A stretch of 64,000 nt of DNA from Saprospiraceae bacterium (lineage in GTDB: Bacteria; Bacteroidota; Bacteroidia; Chitinophagales; Saprospiraceae), in the NCBI GenBank assembly GCA_016717265.1, contig JADKFX010000001.1, positions 1,438,501 through 1,502,500 of the forward strand. Reading direction: 5' to 3'. The translations under genes and the position numbers were made by a program. Positions 26,788 to 36,036 of the stretch are shown in pieces (position 1 is the first letter of the stretch; every line of letters starts with the position of its first letter). Below the pieces are notes generated by a model that made no database searches, was not told where the DNA came from, and worked only from the letters and a program-made list of their open reading frames with translations.

Positions 26788-28671
26788 ATGAGCGCAGAAT
26801 TAATTTTACATATTATTTTATGGCCGCCATTAATCGGCTTTCTGATCAATGGAATAGTTGGCAAAAGGATGCCAAAATTATTAGTCACTTTAATAGCTTG
26901 TCTTGGACCCTTAACAAGTTTTATAGGTACCTCACTTGCGTATACTTATTTATTAGGAAAAGGAAGCACTATAAATTTATATACCTGGTTTTTGGCAGAG
27001 GGATCTGCAAGATTTGAATTTGGTTTTTATATTGATCATTTAACGATGATTATGTTATTCGTTGTGACTGGTGTAGGAACTTTGATTCATGCATATTCAG
27101 CAGGATATATGAAAGATGACAAAGGGTATTCGCGTTTTTTTAGTTATATGAATCTCTTTTTATTTTCCATGCTATTACTCGTTTTAGGTTCCAATTTAGT
27201 CGTTTTATTTGCGGGTTGGGAAGGCGTTGGATTATGTTCATTTTTATTGATCGGTTTTTGGTTTGAAAATAAAGAATATAATAAAGCAGCTGCAAAGGCA
27301 TTTCTTATGAATCGGGTAGGGGATGTTGGGTTTTTAATCGCGATCTTTTTAATTATACATAAATTTGGAGCGGTTAGTTTTACAGATATTCAAGACACCA
27401 TAATTGATGAAGGGATTATGAATGATCCCGGAGTCATTGGAATTACTTTGTTTTTATTTTTGGGCGTCTGTGGAAAGTCTGCACAAATACCACTTTTTAC
27501 CTGGTTGCCGGATGCTATGGCTGGTCCAACTCCAGTATCTGCATTGATTCATGCTGCAACCATGGTTACCGCTGGTATTTATTTAATTGCCCGACTGCAT
27601 TTTATGTTTGAGTTAGTGCCATTTACATTAAATATAATTGCCATTGTAGGTTGTCTAACGGCCCTTGTTGCAGCAAGTATAGCTTTAAAGCAAAATGATA
27701 TTAAAAAAATATTGGCATACTCTACCGTAAGTCAATTAGGATATATGGTGGTGGCCTTGGGAGTGGGTGCTTATGTCACCGCAATTTTTCATTTGATGAC
27801 ACATGCATTTTTTAAGGCCTTATTATTTCTGGGTGCAGGTAGTGTGATTCATGGACTTCATGGAGAACAGGATATTCGCAAAATGGGTGGATTAAAAAGT
27901 AAAATGAAATGGACTTATGCAGTCATGTTAATTGGTACACTAGCGATTGTTGGGTGCCCACCATTTGCAGGATTTTTCTCAAAAGATGAGATTTTATCAG
28001 TGGCTTATGCTAAAAACTTTTGGTTTTTTCTGGTACTCGCCATCGCCTCCGTATTTACAGCTTGGTATATGTTCCGTCTTTTTTTCGCTACCTTTCATGG
28101 TTCATTTAGAGGAGATGAAGCAAGCTATAAAAAAGTGCATGAATCTTCCTGGAGCATGTTAATACCTTTAATTGTTTTAGCAGTCTTTTCTATTATTGGA
28201 GGATTTGCAGGATTGCCTGATATTCTGGGGCGGCATAAATTATATTTATTTTTAGCACCGGCAATTGTCCAGATAAAATCACATGTTTCTCATCTTTTTG
28301 AATATTCTTTATGGAGTGTGACCATAGTCGCATTGCTATTGATTTCATTTTTAACGTATAAAAAATATGCAAGGAATGCTTCCACTGCATTGGCAGACGA
28401 GAATTCTGTAATTTCTAGAATCCTTGTAAACAAATATTACCTTGACGAATTGTATAGTTACTTAATCGTTTCACCATTGAAAAAACTAGGTGCATTTTTA
28501 AGTACTCAATTTGAATATGGTTTTATAGATAAATTGGTCAGAATACCAGATAGGATATTATTTTCTGCTAGTGTATCCCTGAAAAATGTTCAATCCGGTA
28601 AATTAAGTTGGTATTTATTGAGTACAGTACTTGGAATACTGCTTATATTAGTAATGTTTATTTATAAATAG
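26788..28671 (+). CDS. nuoL: NADH-quinone oxidoreductase subunit L
   Basis: This 627-residue antiporter-like subunit has about 16 helices. It shows LFAGWEGVGLCSFLLIGFW with the conserved Glu, the KSAQIPLFTWLPDAMAGPTP and SALIHAATMVTAGIY helices, and the C-terminal lateral helix region. It is the distal proton channel of complex I. The C-terminal 80 residues are lysine- and serine-rich, as often seen. A different overlapping frame near its start is not a gene. Confidence 0.98.
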   Translation: MSAELILHIILWPPLIGFLINGIVGKRMPKLLVTLIACLGPLTSFIGTSLAYTYLLGKGSTINLYTWFLAEGSARFEFGFYIDHLTMIMLFVVTGVGTLIHAYSAGYMKDDKGYSRFFSYMNLFLFSMLLLVLGSNLVVLFAGWEGVGLCSFLLIGFWFENKEYNKAAAKAFLMNRVGDVGFLIAIFLIIHKFGAVSFTDIQDTIIDEGIMNDPGVIGITLFLFLGVCGKSAQIPLFTWLPDAMAGPTPVSALIHAATMVTAGIYLIARLHFMFELVPFTLNIIAIVGCLTALVAASIALKQNDIKKILAYSTVSQLGYMVVALGVGAYVTAIFHLMTHAFFKALLFLGAGSVIHGLHGEQDIRKMGGLKSKMKWTYAVMLIGTLAIVGCPPFAGFFSKDEILSVAYAKNFWFFLVLAIASVFTAWYMFRLFFATFHGSFRGDEASYKKVHESSWSMLIPLIVLAVFSIIGGFAGLPDILGRHKLYLFLAPAIVQIKSHVSHLFEYSLWSVTIVALLLISFLTYKKYARNASTALADENSVISRILVNKYYLDELYSYLIVSPLKKLGAFLSTQFEYGFIDKLVRIPDRILFSASVSLKNVQSGKLSWYLLSTVLGILLILVMFIYK

Positions 28672-28675
28672 TAGG

Positions 28676-30130
28676 ATGAATTTAGCGATTATACTTATTT
28701 TAATTCCATTATTTTTTTCGGCAGCATGTTTTGTTTCAGGAAAAAAATTAGCACCTTATATATCCTTATTATCTGGAATCATCAGTATTTTTTATTTTCT
28801 TTTACTGATGGGTTCCTATAATGTCAAAGACAATTATTTGGCATTTAATACTTCGATTCTTTGGATTCCGAGTTTAAGGGCTTATTTTCATGTCGGCCTC
28901 GACGCAGCAGCAATTTTACCCATGTTGTTGACACAATTAGTAATCACCTTAAGTTCGTTAGGTACGATTGTTAAAGGAAATGGTAGGAATGCAAGCTTTT
29001 ATAGTTTAATAGGCTTGACACATGCAGCATTAAATGGATTTTTTTGTGCGCAAAATCCAATTACATTTTTTATTTTCTTTGAGGCAGCATTGATCCCTAT
29101 TTATTTTTTGGTTTTAAATTTTGGCGGTGCAAATCGACAACAAGCAGTATTTAAATTTTTTCTTTATACAGCGTTTGGTGGCTTATTAATGTTGGCTGCT
29201 GTGGTTTTTCTCCAGGTAAATATGCATGCCTATCTGCATCTCGAATCGTGGGTTGATTTTTATCAAAATAAAATGGCAATTAAATACCAGTATTGGTTAT
29301 TAGCTGCATTCTTTATTGCCTTTGCAATTAAATCTCCTATATTTCCTTTTCATACCTGGCAAGCAGATCTTTATACCCAAGCAGATCGTCCCACTTTAAT
29401 TATAATAGCAGCATTGATGTCGAAAATGGGTGTATTTGGACTCATCCGATTTAATTTTTTATTTATCCCGGCATTGTATGATTGGTTTTATTATTTAATT
29501 TTAATTTGTCTGATAGGTGTTGTTTATGGAGCCTTAATTGCCTGGCGACAACGAGACTTTATTCGCATTATTGCATATTCTTCATTGTCCCATATGGGGC
29601 TTATTGCAGCCGGTATTTTAACATTAACAAATAAAGGAGTGCAGGGTGGCTTGTTTGCTATGATTGCGCACGGCCTTGGAGTCGCAGGTCTGATTTATGC
29701 TTCTGATGTTATCATCAGAAGAACAGAAGAGAGCTCCATTGATTCAAGTTCCGGTATTGCTAAAGTAAATCCAAGATTTGCGACGTACTTTTTCATTATT
29801 TTATTATCTACCATTGGCTTACCCTTAACCTGTGGATTTATTGGCGAATTTTATTTGATATGGTCAATCGCTGAATTTAGACTTCCATTTGGAATTTTAG
29901 CTGCATTGACGTTGATTTTTGGTGCAGCTTATATGCTCCGTTTTTATCAGAAGACAATGTTTGGTGTTAGCTCCAATAATGTTTTGAATTTTGATAAACT
30001 AAGTTTATCAGAAGATTATGTATTTATCATCATTGTAGTGTTAATCCTAGCACTGGGCTTATTTCCTGCCGACTGGATGGGACTTGGGCAATTTGCATAC
30101 CAGTTCATGAATTACATTCCAACTAAATGA
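28676..30130 (+). CDS. nuoM: NADH-quinone oxidoreductase subunit M
   Basis: This 484-residue antiporter-like subunit has the conserved Glu helix (FFIFFEAALIPIYFLVLNFG-type segment), KSPIFPFHTWQADLYTQADR and the broken-helix Lys in ALMSKMGVFGLIRF. The ADRPTLIIIAAL segment is a little divergent from the usual APTAGSVLLAG form but keeps the functional Lys. It is one of three proton-pumping units. Confidence 0.96.
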   Translation: MNLAIILILIPLFFSAACFVSGKKLAPYISLLSGIISIFYFLLLMGSYNVKDNYLAFNTSILWIPSLRAYFHVGLDAAAILPMLLTQLVITLSSLGTIVKGNGRNASFYSLIGLTHAALNGFFCAQNPITFFIFFEAALIPIYFLVLNFGGANRQQAVFKFFLYTAFGGLLMLAAVVFLQVNMHAYLHLESWVDFYQNKMAIKYQYWLLAAFFIAFAIKSPIFPFHTWQADLYTQADRPTLIIIAALMSKMGVFGLIRFNFLFIPALYDWFYYLILICLIGVVYGALIAWRQRDFIRIIAYSSLSHMGLIAAGILTLTNKGVQGGLFAMIAHGLGVAGLIYASDVIIRRTEESSIDSSSGIAKVNPRFATYFFIILLSTIGLPLTCGFIGEFYLIWSIAEFRLPFGILAALTLIFGAAYMLRFYQKTMFGVSSNNVLNFDKLSLSEDYVFIIIVVLILALGLFPADWMGLGQFAYQFMNYIPTK

Positions 30131-30137
30131 TTTTATT

Positions 30138-31502
30138 ATGATGCTCGCATTTATTTTACTCACTTTATTTTCTGTTGCAATTCTTTTTTTAGGTTTTATT
30201 AAGCAACGAAATGTAATAATACCAATTTCCATACTTGCAATATTATCTGCAATTATTTCCATTAGTACAGAACAGAATTTCTGGAATCATTATCTGATGG
30301 ATATGATACGTATTGATTTTAATTCAAAAATAGTTTCTTTAATTATTTTGTATACTGGATTAGCTTTGGTTCCATTTTTTGCACTTTTTCAAAAGCGTGG
30401 CAATGAAGAATTGGCAGACTTTATGGGCATTTTTATTTTTTCGATTGTTGGAGCTTTGCTGATGGTTGGAGCCGTTAATTATATGACGCTGTTTTTGGGA
30501 GTCGAGATTTTGTCAATAAGCATGTATATACTTGCAGGTGCAGATCGAAGGAAAGTAAAGTCAAACGAAGCATCCTTAAAGTATTTCATAATGGGTGCTT
30601 TTGCAAGTGCCTTTATGTTGTTTGGAATTGGACTAATTTATGCAAGTACAGGAAGTTTATCATTGTTGAATATAGCATCGCAATCCAGTGTATTAACCGA
30701 TTTTGCTTTGGTATTTTTATTTTCATCTTTTGCTTTTAAAATAGCATTAGTTCCTTTTCATTTTTGGACTCCGGATGTTTATGAAGGCACACCCACCTTA
30801 TTTACAGCAGCCATGTCCACCATTGTGAAAGTAGCAGCATTTGGCAGTTTTTATAACTTAATTCAATTGAATACTCCACTCTTACCAGATTGGATTCAAT
30901 GGTATTTTGTTTTTCTAATTTTAGCAACGTTGATTATCGGTAATCTAATGGCTTTATCACAACGCAGTGTCAAAAGGTTATTAGCATATTCTGGAATTGT
31001 ACAAGCAGGTTTTATATTAATGGGTTTTTTACAGCTAGATGCAAATTCTGAATGGCCAATTTTTTTCTATTTTATTGCTTATACACTTGCCTCTTTAGTG
31101 GCTTTTATTGTGGTGCATTTTGTGGAAGTCCAAAGTGGATCAGATGATATCGATTCCTTTGCAGGATTATCTAAAAGCAATCCAAGTCTTGCAATCTTTA
31201 TGACATTGGCTTTAATATCATTAGCTGGTGGACCTTTGACAGCTGGATTTATTGCAAAATTATTAATGCTTAATCAGGCTATTCAAAGCGGATTTTCAGC
31301 CTTGGTAATCATCGCCGTTATTTGTACCCTAATGTCTGTCTATTATTATTATAAAATAGTAAATTCAATGTTTTCTAAAAGTGGTGATTCCCGTTGGAGT
31401 ATCCCATTCATTTATAATGGCTTATTATTGATTTTTATTATTATCACTTTTGCAGCTGGAATCGTTCCAACTTATTTTACTAATTTATTAAGAAACTTTT
31501 AG
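30138..31502 (+). CDS. nuoN: NADH-quinone oxidoreductase subunit N
   Basis: This 454-residue antiporter-like subunit, last in the operon, has the VEILSISMYILAG helix with its conserved Glu, FKIALVPFHFWTPDVYEGTP and the TAAMSTIVKVAAFGSF helix with the key Lys. All fourteen complex I genes are thus present in the standard order A to N. A weak hairpin with a T-run follows directly. Confidence 0.97.
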   Translation: MMLAFILLTLFSVAILFLGFIKQRNVIIPISILAILSAIISISTEQNFWNHYLMDMIRIDFNSKIVSLIILYTGLALVPFFALFQKRGNEELADFMGIFIFSIVGALLMVGAVNYMTLFLGVEILSISMYILAGADRRKVKSNEASLKYFIMGAFASAFMLFGIGLIYASTGSLSLLNIASQSSVLTDFALVFLFSSFAFKIALVPFHFWTPDVYEGTPTLFTAAMSTIVKVAAFGSFYNLIQLNTPLLPDWIQWYFVFLILATLIIGNLMALSQRSVKRLLAYSGIVQAGFILMGFLQLDANSEWPIFFYFIAYTLASLVAFIVVHFVEVQSGSDDIDSFAGLSKSNPSLAIFMTLALISLAGGPLTAGFIAKLLMLNQAIQSGFSALVIIAVICTLMSVYYYYKIVNSMFSKSGDSRWSIPFIYNGLLLIFIIITFAAGIVPTYFTNLLRNF

Positions 31503-31503
31503 T

Positions 31504-31537
31504 TTTTTCAATTCCTTATTTTTGAATTGATTGGTTT
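31504..31537 (+). terminator. Weak candidate terminator after nuoN
   Basis: A seven-pair AT-rich stem TCAATTC / GAATTGA (31508-31514 with 31524-31530) with a 9-nt loop is followed two bases later by TTGGTTTTTTT. The position is right, at the end of the 13-kb operon, but the stem is poor in G-C. Confidence 0.4.
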
Positions 31538-31631
31538 TTTTGATTTGGTTTTCCAATGATTTTTGTAAATTTATGATGGCTTTTTTGTTTTTATAAAATG
31601 GAGTTATTCTTAATTTTTAATAACTTATCCT

Positions 31632-31970
31632 TTAGTTTGTCAACCAAATTTTTTTAACAATTAGATAATAATATAATAGACTTACAATTCCTAAAATGAA
31701 AGAAGCCAAAGCCATTGTTTTAGTCTGATTTTCAAAATAGAATTCTCCGAACATCCAGATTCCATTTGCAATGATCCAGAAGCTAACAGCAAGATTATGG
31801 TAAAAATCTGAAGCTATTTTTCTTGATTTATAACAGATATAAAAGGCTAATAAAAAAGTGGGTACCATGATTATGGATGCTATTATTTTTAGCCCCAGCA
31901 TCCAGCTAACATCTTTTAGAAGCCATAGAATAATATGCCTGTTTTCCATTTTTCTCAATTGGCTTAGCAT
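31632..31970 (-). CDS. Small membrane protein of unknown function
   Basis: This 112-residue protein has three or four hydrophobic helices (LGLKIIASIIMVPTFLLAFY, LAVSFWIIANGIWMFGEFYF, MALASFILGIVSLLYYYLIV) and a basic end. I recognise no characterised family, though small proteins of this pattern occur in Bacteroidota. It stands alone on the minus strand between nuoN and holB. An exact TATCTTTG promoter element lies 14 nt upstream of the ATG at 31968-31970, which supports a real gene with a very short leader. Confidence 0.7.
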   Translation of the reverse strand: MLSQLRKMENRHIILWLLKDVSWMLGLKIIASIIMVPTFLLAFYICYKSRKIASDFYHNLAVSFWIIANGIWMFGEFYFENQTKTMALASFILGIVSLLYYYLIVKKIWLTN

Positions 31971-31984
31971 GGATTATTTTTTTA

Positions 31985-31992
31985 CAAAGATA
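31985..31992 (-). promoter_or_regulatory. Bacteroidota -7 promoter element (TATCTTTG)
   Basis: This exact TAnnTTTG match on the minus strand lies 14 nt upstream of the small membrane protein gene. It is divergent from the holB promoter 91 bp away. Confidence 0.45.
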
Positions 31993-32082
31993 GCATGCAT
32001 TGGGCCGTCAATTTTAACATTAGTTTATATTATAATATATAAATAGTTGTAATACAGAAATATAACGCAAATTATTTTTTTG

Positions 32083-32090
32083 TATTTTTG
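32083..32090 (+). promoter_or_regulatory. Bacteroidota -7 promoter element (TATTTTTG) of the holB operon
   Basis: This exact TAnnTTTG match ends 15 nt before the ATG at 32106. It overlaps an in-frame TTG at 32088, excluding it as a start. Confidence 0.5.
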
Positions 32091-32105
32091 TGCTATTCAC
32101 GAGTT

Positions 32106-33266
32106 ATGCTATATACGCAAGAAGATAAAGGGGTTCAAAATCAAAAGAAAATCTGGGCAGACCGCCTGATTTCTCAGAATATATTATGGCCTAAAGTGAA
32201 CCAGACCATTCTTACCCACCACTTCCCGCATTTTAGTTTATTACTTGGTAAGCCTGGAAACGGTCAATTGGTGTTGGCTTTAAGTATTGCGCAAACCCTT
32301 TTGTGCAAATCTGAAGAGAAACCATGCGGAATTTGTGATGCCTGTTATAAAGTCTTAAATTGCATACACCCGGATCTTCATTTTTCATTCCCATTAAATA
32401 ATCCAAAGGATACTTGTCAACAACATTATTCAAGTTGGAGAAAAGCAATTGCCGAAAAACCATTTATGACCATAACAGAGTGGTTTTCATATTTGGACGG
32501 TGAAAGTAAAAATGCAAATATTTCTGTTACGGAAATTAATAATTTTTCAAGTTTATTATATTTAAAACCCTTTGAAGCGAATGCAAATGTATTGATTTTG
32601 TGGTTGCCTGAATATTTAGGCAAAGATTCAAATCGCTTATTGAAAATTCTGGAAGAACCTCCTGCAAATGTTTTTATTATTTTAGTAACTGAAAATTGTG
32701 ATTTATTATTGCCGACAGTTTTGTCAAGAGCGCAAGTTTATAGAATGCAATCTATTCAATTGGAAGAAGCAGCGCATAAACTTACTTCTGTTGGTCATGT
32801 TGATTATAATACAGCCTATTCGGTGTTGCTTTCATGTAATGGAAATATTCAAGAAGCCTTATTGCAAATGGAGCACCAAAATATTCCTTCCATTGATGTA
32901 TTAAGAAAGCTTTTGCAAAGTGCCTTTGTTTATAATGTAGCTGGTATGATAGAATGGGTTGAACATTATTTAAGCTTGAATAAGGAAGATCAAAAGAATT
33001 TTTTACAGTGGATTCAAATGTTATTATCTTTTGTTTTGAAACTTAAATTTACAGATGATAAAAATTTTAGTCAGACCAATAATAGTATGATTCAATATGC
33101 TGCAAAACTTTCAAATACACTTACCATTTCGCAAATAGAATTGTGGACGACTTTAATTGATGATACCTATATCGCTCTTCAACGCAATGCGAACGTGAAA
33201 ATTTTGATGACCAATTTTAGCATTCGGTTATCGCATATTTTAAAAAATTTAAATTCAAATAATTAA
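32106..33266 (+). CDS. holB: DNA polymerase III clamp-loader subunit delta prime
   Basis: This 386-residue AAA+ protein belongs to the clamp-loader family. The P-loop is degenerate (GKPGNGQL, about 48-55), lacking the Lys-Thr needed to bind ATP, as is typical of delta prime. A zinc module follows (Cys74, 77, 80, 86 in CGICDACYKVLNC). The central segment has LILWLPEYLGKDSNRLLKIL and EEPPANVFIILVTE, and the sensor-1 region reads LLPTVLSRAQV, with SRA in place of the more usual SRC. The protein helps to open and load the beta clamp. It is the first gene of an operon with the PSP1 gene 17 bp downstream, a pairing also seen in Firmicutes (holB-yaaT). Confidence 0.92.
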   Translation: MLYTQEDKGVQNQKKIWADRLISQNILWPKVNQTILTHHFPHFSLLLGKPGNGQLVLALSIAQTLLCKSEEKPCGICDACYKVLNCIHPDLHFSFPLNNPKDTCQQHYSSWRKAIAEKPFMTITEWFSYLDGESKNANISVTEINNFSSLLYLKPFEANANVLILWLPEYLGKDSNRLLKILEEPPANVFIILVTENCDLLLPTVLSRAQVYRMQSIQLEEAAHKLTSVGHVDYNTAYSVLLSCNGNIQEALLQMEHQNIPSIDVLRKLLQSAFVYNVAGMIEWVEHYLSLNKEDQKNFLQWIQMLLSFVLKLKFTDDKNFSQTNNSMIQYAAKLSNTLTISQIELWTTLIDDTYIALQRNANVKILMTNFSIRLSHILKNLNSNN

Positions 33267-33283
33267 AGCTAAATTTATACCCA

Positions 33284-34444
33284 ATGGGATGTACTAGTTG
33301 TAGCTCAAAGAAGGATGGAACGCCAAATGGCTGTCAAGATAAAGGTCATTGCTCTAGTGGAGGATGTAATAAAATGAATACCTATGATTGGTTGACAGTA
33401 TTAGATCTGGATGACCCTGAAGAAAGTAAATTGGCAGAAGTGAGTTTTAAAAATGGTGCACGAAAAACATTTTATCGCATTTCAGATTTTCATCGGTTTA
33501 CCACCGGGGATCTGGTAGTGGTAGATACAGGATATGGTGGTTATGATGTCGGGAGAGTGAGTTTAATGGGCGATCTTGTTAAAATTCAAATGAAGCGTAA
33601 GAATTTTGCAGAAAATCGAATCACTTTCGAGATTCTTCGCAAAGCGAATCAAAGAGATATAGAACGAATGGATGAAGCCAGGGCAATAGAACATACCTCC
33701 TTGGTGAAAGCGCGTGTGATTGCGAGAAATTTGAATTTAGACATGAAAATTGGGGATGTAGAGTTTCAAGCGGATATGAAAAAGGCAACATTTTATTATA
33801 CTGCTGAAGGAAGAGTTGATTTTCGGGAATTGGTCCGTTCTTATGCAAAAGAATTCCGTACAAAAATCGAGATGTGGCAAATCGGTGCACGGCAGGAATC
33901 TGCCCGAATCGGCGGTATCGGCTCTTGTGGACGAGAATTATGTTGCTCTACCTGGTTGTCTGATTTTAAAACCGTCAATACAAATGCAGCACGATATCAA
34001 AATATTGCAATTAATCAATCAAAACTTACGGGTCAGTGTGGTAGATTGAAATGTTGTTTAAATTATGAACTGGATTTGTATGTCGATGAATTGGAAAAAT
34101 ATCCATCAAATGTGGATGAACTTTATTCTAAAAAAGGCAAAGCGAGTTTAGTAAAAATAGATATTTTTCGAGGGGTTCTTTATTATGCTTATGAACCCGA
34201 ACGAGGCAGGACATTGGTGTTACCTTTACTTCCGGATTATGTGAGACAGATAAAAGCGATGAATGTCAAAGGTGAAAAACCGGAAGAAATTGTCGCATCT
34301 GATGAACATATCGAAAGTCAAAAACCACCCGTAAATGAATATGCAGATGTAACCGGGGAAATTGTGTTGCCTGAAAATCGTAAGAAGAAGAAAAAATTCA
34401 GAAAAAAACCATTTGATAAAAATCAACAAAGACCTCAGCAATAA
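33284..34444 (+). CDS. PSP1-domain protein (RicT/YaaT-like)
   Basis: The 386-residue protein starts with a Cys-rich tail (MGCTSCSSKKDGTPNGC), then the PSP1 domain with VRARVIARNLNLDMKIGDVE-type sequence (here VKARVIARNLNLDMKIG), FYYTAEGRVDFRELVRSYAK and the Cys pairs GSCGRELCCSTWL and GQCGRLKCCLNYE. It ends in a basic, low-complexity tail (KKKKKFRKKPFDKNQQRPQQ). In Bacillus, RicT with RicA and RicF forms an Fe-S-containing complex acting in RNA maturation. In Bacteroidota the role is not established. It follows holB by 17 bp and is likely co-transcribed. The Lys-Arg tail hints at nucleic-acid binding, by inference only. Confidence 0.88.
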   Translation: MGCTSCSSKKDGTPNGCQDKGHCSSGGCNKMNTYDWLTVLDLDDPEESKLAEVSFKNGARKTFYRISDFHRFTTGDLVVVDTGYGGYDVGRVSLMGDLVKIQMKRKNFAENRITFEILRKANQRDIERMDEARAIEHTSLVKARVIARNLNLDMKIGDVEFQADMKKATFYYTAEGRVDFRELVRSYAKEFRTKIEMWQIGARQESARIGGIGSCGRELCCSTWLSDFKTVNTNAARYQNIAINQSKLTGQCGRLKCCLNYELDLYVDELEKYPSNVDELYSKKGKASLVKIDIFRGVLYYAYEPERGRTLVLPLLPDYVRQIKAMNVKGEKPEEIVASDEHIESQKPPVNEYADVTGEIVLPENRKKKKKFRKKPFDKNQQRPQQ

Positions 34445-34510
34445 AATGATTTAAATAATTTATTGCCGCAGCAAATACTGAATTTATAAATCCTATTAAA
34501 CTACCATCTG

Positions 34511-35917
34511 TTGATAAACGTTGCAATTATTGGATCAGGTCCCGGTGGCTATGTAGCCGCGATTCGTTGCGCTCAATTAGGGATGCAGGTAACACTGATT
34601 GAAAAGTACCCAAGTTTAGGAGGCACTTGTTTAAATGTAGGCTGCATACCTTCAAAAGCTTTATTAGATAGTAGTGAACATTTTTATAAGGCCAAACATT
34701 CATTTTCAGATCATGGGATTTTATTAAATGACCTGCATTTGGATATGCAAAAATTAATATCCAGAAAGGATGCTGTGATTTCACAAAATGTGAAGGGGAT
34801 TGAATATTTAATGAAAAAAAATAAGGTCCATATAATACATGGCATAGCAAGTTTCAAAAATTTAAATACCTTAAGCATTACAAAAGCAGACCAATCAATT
34901 GAAGAACTTAGTTTTGATAAATGTATTCTAGCTACAGGTTCGAAACCCATAACGCCTGCTGTATTTAATTATGATAAAAAGAAGATTATTACATCTACAG
35001 AAGCGCTTCAAATAACAACATTACCAAAATCAATGACGATTATAGGAGCTGGTGTAATTGGTTTAGAATTAGGTTCTGTTTTTGCAAGATTAGGAACTCA
35101 GGTAGATGTTATTGAATATTTGGATCGGATATTAGCTGGAATGGATTTAGATTGCGCAAAAGAACTCCAAAAGTCATTAAAGAATTTAGGGATCCGATTT
35201 CATTTAGAGCGATCCGTAACCAGTGTTGCATATACATCAGATAAAAGCCAAGTGCTTTTAAAACATGCGTCGAAATCTAATGACGATTTAAAAGAAATGG
35301 TATCCGATTATTGTTTAATAGCGATAGGTCGAAAACCATATACGGAAGGCTTGCAATTACAGAATGCAGGAATTCAATTGGATCAGAAAAATAAAGTCAT
35401 CGTAAATGATAAGTTGCAGACAACCTGTGAAAATGTATTTGCCATTGGAGATGTAATAGACGGTCCAATGTTGGCACATAAAGCAGAAGAAGAGGGGGTA
35501 TTTGTTGCTGAAATTCTTGCGGGTCAAATGCCGCATATCAATTACAATTTAATACCTGGGGTAGTTTACACTTGGCCAGAAATGGCAGGAGTTGGTTATA
35601 CCGAAGATCAATTAGTAGCTTTATCAAGAAATTATAAAGTTGGAAAATTTCCATTTAAAGCTTTGGGGAGAGCTCGGGCAAGTGCAGATTTAGATGGAAT
35701 TGTGAAAGTTATTTGTGATTCAAAAACGGATGAGATATTAGGGGTTCATATGGTTGGAGCCAGAGCGGCAGATTTGATTATGGAAGCTGTTTCTCTTTTG
35801 GAATTTAGAGCAAGCGCAGAAGATATGGCTAGAATATCTCACCCACATCCCACATTTTCGGAGGCTTTAAAAGAGGCAGCATTAGATGCCACAGCTAAAA
35901 GATCCATTCATAATTGA
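34511..35917 (+). CDS. lpdA: Dihydrolipoyl dehydrogenase
   Basis: This 468-residue E3 flavoprotein belongs to the 2-oxoacid dehydrogenase complexes. Seen are the FAD motif IGSGPGGYVAA, the redox disulfide GGTCLNVGC (Cys40/Cys45) followed by IPSKALL, the NAD motif GAGVIGLELG, the FAD motif VFAIGDVIDGPMLAH and the C-terminal active-site HPHPTFSEA. The enzyme reoxidises lipoyl groups with NAD+. The start codon appears to be TTG: an in-frame stop lies at 34487-34489, no ATG occurs before the FAD motif, and the reading MINVAIIGSG fits the family start. It follows the PSP1 gene by 66 bp. Confidence 0.96.
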   Translation: MINVAIIGSGPGGYVAAIRCAQLGMQVTLIEKYPSLGGTCLNVGCIPSKALLDSSEHFYKAKHSFSDHGILLNDLHLDMQKLISRKDAVISQNVKGIEYLMKKNKVHIIHGIASFKNLNTLSITKADQSIEELSFDKCILATGSKPITPAVFNYDKKKIITSTEALQITTLPKSMTIIGAGVIGLELGSVFARLGTQVDVIEYLDRILAGMDLDCAKELQKSLKNLGIRFHLERSVTSVAYTSDKSQVLLKHASKSNDDLKEMVSDYCLIAIGRKPYTEGLQLQNAGIQLDQKNKVIVNDKLQTTCENVFAIGDVIDGPMLAHKAEEEGVFVAEILAGQMPHINYNLIPGVVYTWPEMAGVGYTEDQLVALSRNYKVGKFPFKALGRARASADLDGIVKVICDSKTDEILGVHMVGARAADLIMEAVSLLEFRASAEDMARISHPHPTFSEALKEAALDATAKRSIHN

Positions 35918-36036
35918 TAAAATTATAGTTGGATGGGAACTTTTTATTCGATTTATGCTTTACTAGATTAGTTTCTATTTGGTTCGTTTGATGGCGGCAA
36001 GTCATTTAACAAAGAGTTCACTAAAAATGAATACCT

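Noticed and set aside
26781..27017. Open frame overlapping the start of nuoL in another frame
   Set aside because: NuoL motifs run through the region in the main frame. The alternative peptide matches nothing.
32088..32105. Upstream TTG start for holB
   Set aside because: The TTG is the end of a TATTTTTG promoter element. The ATG 18 bp later is preferred.
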